NCBI RefSeq assembly: GCF_000092065.1
Contig: NC_009366.1
Coordinates: forward strand, 316,001 to 380,000
Length of the DNA: 64,000 nucleotides
DNA from: Ostreococcus lucimarinus CCE9901
Lineage: Eukaryota; Chlorophyta; Mamiellophyceae; Mamiellales; Bathycoccaceae
Reading direction: 5' to 3'
A program made the position numbers and the translations under genes. Positions 61,611 through 64,000 of the stretch are shown here, one piece after another. How positions within the stretch are numbered: the first letter of the stretch is position 1; each line of letters begins with the position of its first letter. The notes under the pieces are model-generated. The model was given only the letters and a program-made list of their open reading frames with translations, made no database searches and had not been told where the DNA came from.

Positions 61611-64000
61611 CTACGTAGTCGCGGGCGCTTCAGGCGCCGGTGCATGCGCATCATCGACGGTTCCTTCGATGGAAGTAGTCGCGTGCACTTCGTGTGCCGG
61701 TGCATCCACGTCATCAGTGTCCATCGGCGCGGGCGCGGCCACAGGTACGCCCGGAACCGTTTTGGTTTGCAGCGGGTGTGCACCCCCCTGCTCTTGCGTG
61801 GGTTTGGCGTCGCCTTTCGAGTATTTCATGTCGACAAAATGAGTCGCTCGATAGTCATCGATCATCGCCACGTAAGCGAGCACTTCTTTCATCGAACGTA
61901 ATTTGTGGCCGCTTGGTGAGAGGAATTCTTTGTACGAAGTCCCCGCAAGACGTCCACCTTTTCGCTCAAACACGTCTACACGCCAGCCGCGACCGCGAAT
62001 GTCGATATTGGGCGCGTGCTTTTCGACATACGCGTACAATTTCTCAAGTTCGCTCGCTGTCGCGTTTCTGACGGCGAATTTCGTCTCGCGAACCTCGCTG
62101 ACTGGCTTCGCGGCGGTCGTTTTCGGCTTCTTCAACTCCAACCGATCTCTAAGTCGCACATTCTCCTCTTGCAGAGCGCGTACTTTCGCGCGCGAACTGT
62201 CGAGCTGGAACTCACGAGTTTGCACGCGTACTCGTAATCTTTCGAGCTCTCCTGCGTATGATTTCATTTCCTCTACGCTCACGGTGGAAGAGCCGTTGAT
62301 GCCCCTCTTAATATTCTGATCAATATAACGCGCATTTGCAGCGCGTTCCTCCGCGAGTTCTGTCTCGAGCTGCACGAACTTTTCCTCGAGAATCTTGAAG
62401 AAGCTCTCATCGATGACGGTTGAGAGCGCTTTGGGAACTCGAACCATCTGGTTTGGCTCTGCTTTGACATCAGGACGCTCCATATTGCTTTCTTCTTTCT
62501 CAGTGACTGTTTTCTTTGCATCTGCCGCTGCCGCGACTTTATTGACCAAAAGTGGAGGAACGGCAATAGCAGGCGAAGGCTCGACCGTTTGATCATCGAC
62601 CGCAGTGCGCACTTGAGCCTCTCGCATTAAATTCTCGCGCCGCGACACCGCAGTCGGTGCGGACGTCGGTGCGGAGTGGAACGCGTCGCCAGTGTCCGTT
62701 TCCGTTCTTGTCGGCCCGCGTGCGTCCGCTGCGGCGTGCGACGCTAGCGCAGGAACCACGAATTCCTCGTCTTCAATTCTAGTTTGCCATTGATACTCAA
62801 ACTCTCTTGACATGATGCGCGCCATCTTGAACACTGGCGTGTCGTCTTTGTTGTAAGTCATCGCATTGGACCAAACCAGTCGAACGTCGGCGGCGTACGC
62901 CTCGACATTTTTCTCGTCGTAATACCCCGCGTCGATGCGTTCTTTAATCGTACCGAGATCCATCGGATTTTTAATGACTTCGAAGTAGTCTGGAATCTCC
63001 CAGTACACCGGATCGACTGGACGCAAGAAAATGTACGCGTTCTTGTGTACCATGAGAGAGCGATGAATCGACTTGATGCGGGTAAGTGGGGTCGCGACAC
63101 GTCCGCCTTTCGGCCTACCGCGCGGCGCTGGAGCCTTATTCGCACCGTCGCTCCCTCCATCTTCATCGTCTTCGTCGAACGAGCTAGACTTGTGCAAACG
63201 TTTTCGTCGCTTCGCCGTTTGCTTCAAAGACGTCGTTCCCGCGCCGCGGCCGCCGCCGCCGGCTAAACGATACCTTTGAATACCGAAATAATAATCCTGC
63301 ATGCATTGCACTAGATGACGCTTGAACTTTTGATAGGTGATGTCGGCCTCCTTGAATGCTTGTTTGTTGTGTGTCGGTTCCAAGGAGTCCGCCTCGATGA
63401 CACCGATCATATCCTTCATCATTGTGTTCGCCTGCAGCTGCGAACCGAAGCGTTGGTGCATGCGAATCAATCGGTTCTTGTTGTAAATGTGGAACCCACA
63501 CTTCTTCGAAGTTTCATCCGCGGCGTATCCGATGTGAATCGTGATTCCCGCGTCCAAGCCTCGCGGCTTGTACTCCGGAAACACATAATATTCTCGCGCG
63601 AGATGCGCGATCGGGTCTCGCGGCACGACTGGTCGCCCGCGAAGCGTGAATTCGCACCGCGGTTTCAGGTACAAAATTTCCATGTAAGCACGTAAACTAT
63701 AGTCTTCCTGCACATCAATCGACGCCTGCTGGCCTTCGCGCGATTGTTGGAAAATCGGTCCGCGCACCGCTCGCTCGTCATCTGGGATAGCCCCCACCAG
63801 ACGAATGTCATCCTTGTAGCTCGTGAAATCCAACTCGGGCGGATCGCGCAAGTTGAAAAGTACGATGCGCGTCCCGTGTGAACCTCTTATCTTGTCCAAC
63901 TCTCGCATCAACTGTGGCTCCGAGGGTACGAATGAATATCGCAAGATCACAGACATGTGTTCATCCCATTTTTTCGTATTCGCTGGTTCGCTCGCGACGT
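61611..64000 (-). CDS. MORC-type protein with bromodomain, coiled coil and MBD-like domain, 5' end cut by window edge
   Basis: The first ATG is at 63956 (781 aa), but the frame stays open to the window edge (reading VASEPANTKKWDEH before that Met), so the N-terminus, expected to hold the GHKL ATPase, lies outside. What is visible starts in the MORC S5 region: LRYSFVPSEPQLMRELDKI, GTRIVLFNLRDPPELDF, YSLRAYMEILYLKPRCEFTLRG, IYNKNRLIRMHQRFGSQLQ and EPTHNKQAFKEADITY. A bromodomain follows at about 300-400 (YWEIPDYFEVIKNPMDLGTIKERI, NAMTYNKDDTPVFKMA). A coiled coil spans about 540-625. Residues about 650-700 (GRGWRVDVFERKGGRLAGTS, then EFLSPSGHKLRSMKEVLAYV) resemble a methyl-CpG-binding domain. 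MORC proteins compact chromatin and silence genes. By eye less GC-rich than neighbours. Confidence 0.85.
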   Translation of the reverse strand, partial: VASEPANTKKWDEHMSVILRYSFVPSEPQLMRELDKIRGSHGTRIVLFNLRDPPELDFTSYKDDIRLVGAIPDDERAVRGPIFQQSREGQQASIDVQEDYSLRAYMEILYLKPRCEFTLRGRPVVPRDPIAHLAREYYVFPEYKPRGLDAGITIHIGYAADETSKKCGFHIYNKNRLIRMHQRFGSQLQANTMMKDMIGVIEADSLEPTHNKQAFKEADITYQKFKRHLVQCMQDYYFGIQRYRLAGGGGRGAGTTSLKQTAKRRKRLHKSSSFDEDDEDGGSDGANKAPAPRGRPKGGRVATPLTRIKSIHRSLMVHKNAYIFLRPVDPVYWEIPDYFEVIKNPMDLGTIKERIDAGYYDEKNVEAYAADVRLVWSNAMTYNKDDTPVFKMARIMSREFEYQWQTRIEDEEFVVPALASHAAADARGPTRTETDTGDAFHSAPTSAPTAVSRRENLMREAQVRTAVDDQTVEPSPAIAVPPLLVNKVAAAADAKKTVTEKEESNMERPDVKAEPNQMVRVPKALSTVIDESFFKILEEKFVQLETELAEERAANARYIDQNIKRGINGSSTVSVEEMKSYAGELERLRVRVQTREFQLDSSRAKVRALQEENVRLRDRLELKKPKTTAAKPVSEVRETKFAVRNATASELEKLYAYVEKHAPNIDIRGRGWRVDVFERKGGRLAGTSYKEFLSPSGHKLRSMKEVLAYVAMIDDYRATHFVDMKYSKGDAKPTQEQGGAHPLQTKTVPGVPVAAPAPMDTDDVDAPAHEVHATTSIEGTVDDAHAPAPEAPATT

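Overview
This is gene-dense nuclear DNA from a small green alga, most likely a mamiellophyte prasinophyte of the Ostreococcus type. The evidence is intron-poor genes separated by about 35-300 bp, high GC, typical eukaryotic nuclear genes (FACT, TFIIS/PNUTS, XPG, ESCRT-III, U5 snRNP), and many nuclear-encoded plastid proteins with Ala/Arg/Thr-rich leaders. I see no transposon, CRISPR array, rRNA, recognisable tRNA or viral gene. Only three genes carry introns that I can place (four introns), and these share one splice grammar.

Layout. 1-6.7 kb holds an ATM kinase running off the left edge, relatively AT-rich. 6.8-9.7 kb holds Psb27, a guanylate kinase with a hydrophobic tail, and the ESCRT-III subunit Vps2 (one intron). 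9.8-15 kb holds SOF1/DCAF13, a 4-OT-like tautomerase (one intron), a DsbA/FrnE-like protein with an in-frame TGA at the active-site cysteine and a SECIS-like hairpin after its stop, and DNA topoisomerase IB. 15.2-22.6 kb holds a METTL16-type methyltransferase, a Regnase-like NYN nuclease, SPT16, DIM1/TXNL4A (two introns) and RAD51C. 22.8-30.3 kb holds an unknown single-pass protein, a DWARF27-like protein, BMS1, a doubtful ORF and a PLAC8 protein. 31.4-36 kb holds a SAND-TFIIS-N-PP1-binding-CCCH protein (PNUTS/LD type) and an NFKBIL1-like coiled-coil protein. 36-45 kb holds a GDAP2-type macro/CRAL-TRIO protein, a BMT5-like rRNA methyltransferase, TLP18.3/Psb32, TGD1, a CCCH methyltransferase, a plastid zinc-ribbon membrane protein, RlmN and an ankyrin protein. 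45-53 kb holds XPG, SecG, an unknown plastid membrane protein, a small ORF overlapping tRNA endonuclease SEN2, and aspartyl aminopeptidase. 53-64 kb holds a RelA/SpoT homologue, a peroxisomal acyl-CoA oxidase-like protein, cyclophilin CYP59/PPIL4, TOM20, RNase HII, a DMAC1-like protein, and a MORC-bromodomain-MBD protein running off the right edge.

Themes. DNA repair and replication (ATM, RAD51C, XPG, TOP1, RNase HII), RNA processing (SOF1, BMS1, BMT5, SEN2, DIM1, METTL16, CYP59) and plastid membrane functions (Psb27, Psb32, TGD1, SecG, RSH) are interleaved. Neighbours mostly look like independent housekeeping genes, often in divergent pairs with shared short promoters.

The most notable item is the candidate selenoprotein with its own SECIS at 11601-12555. 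After it come two unusual chromatin-protein architectures: SAND fused to PNUTS, and MORC fused to a bromodomain and an MBD.
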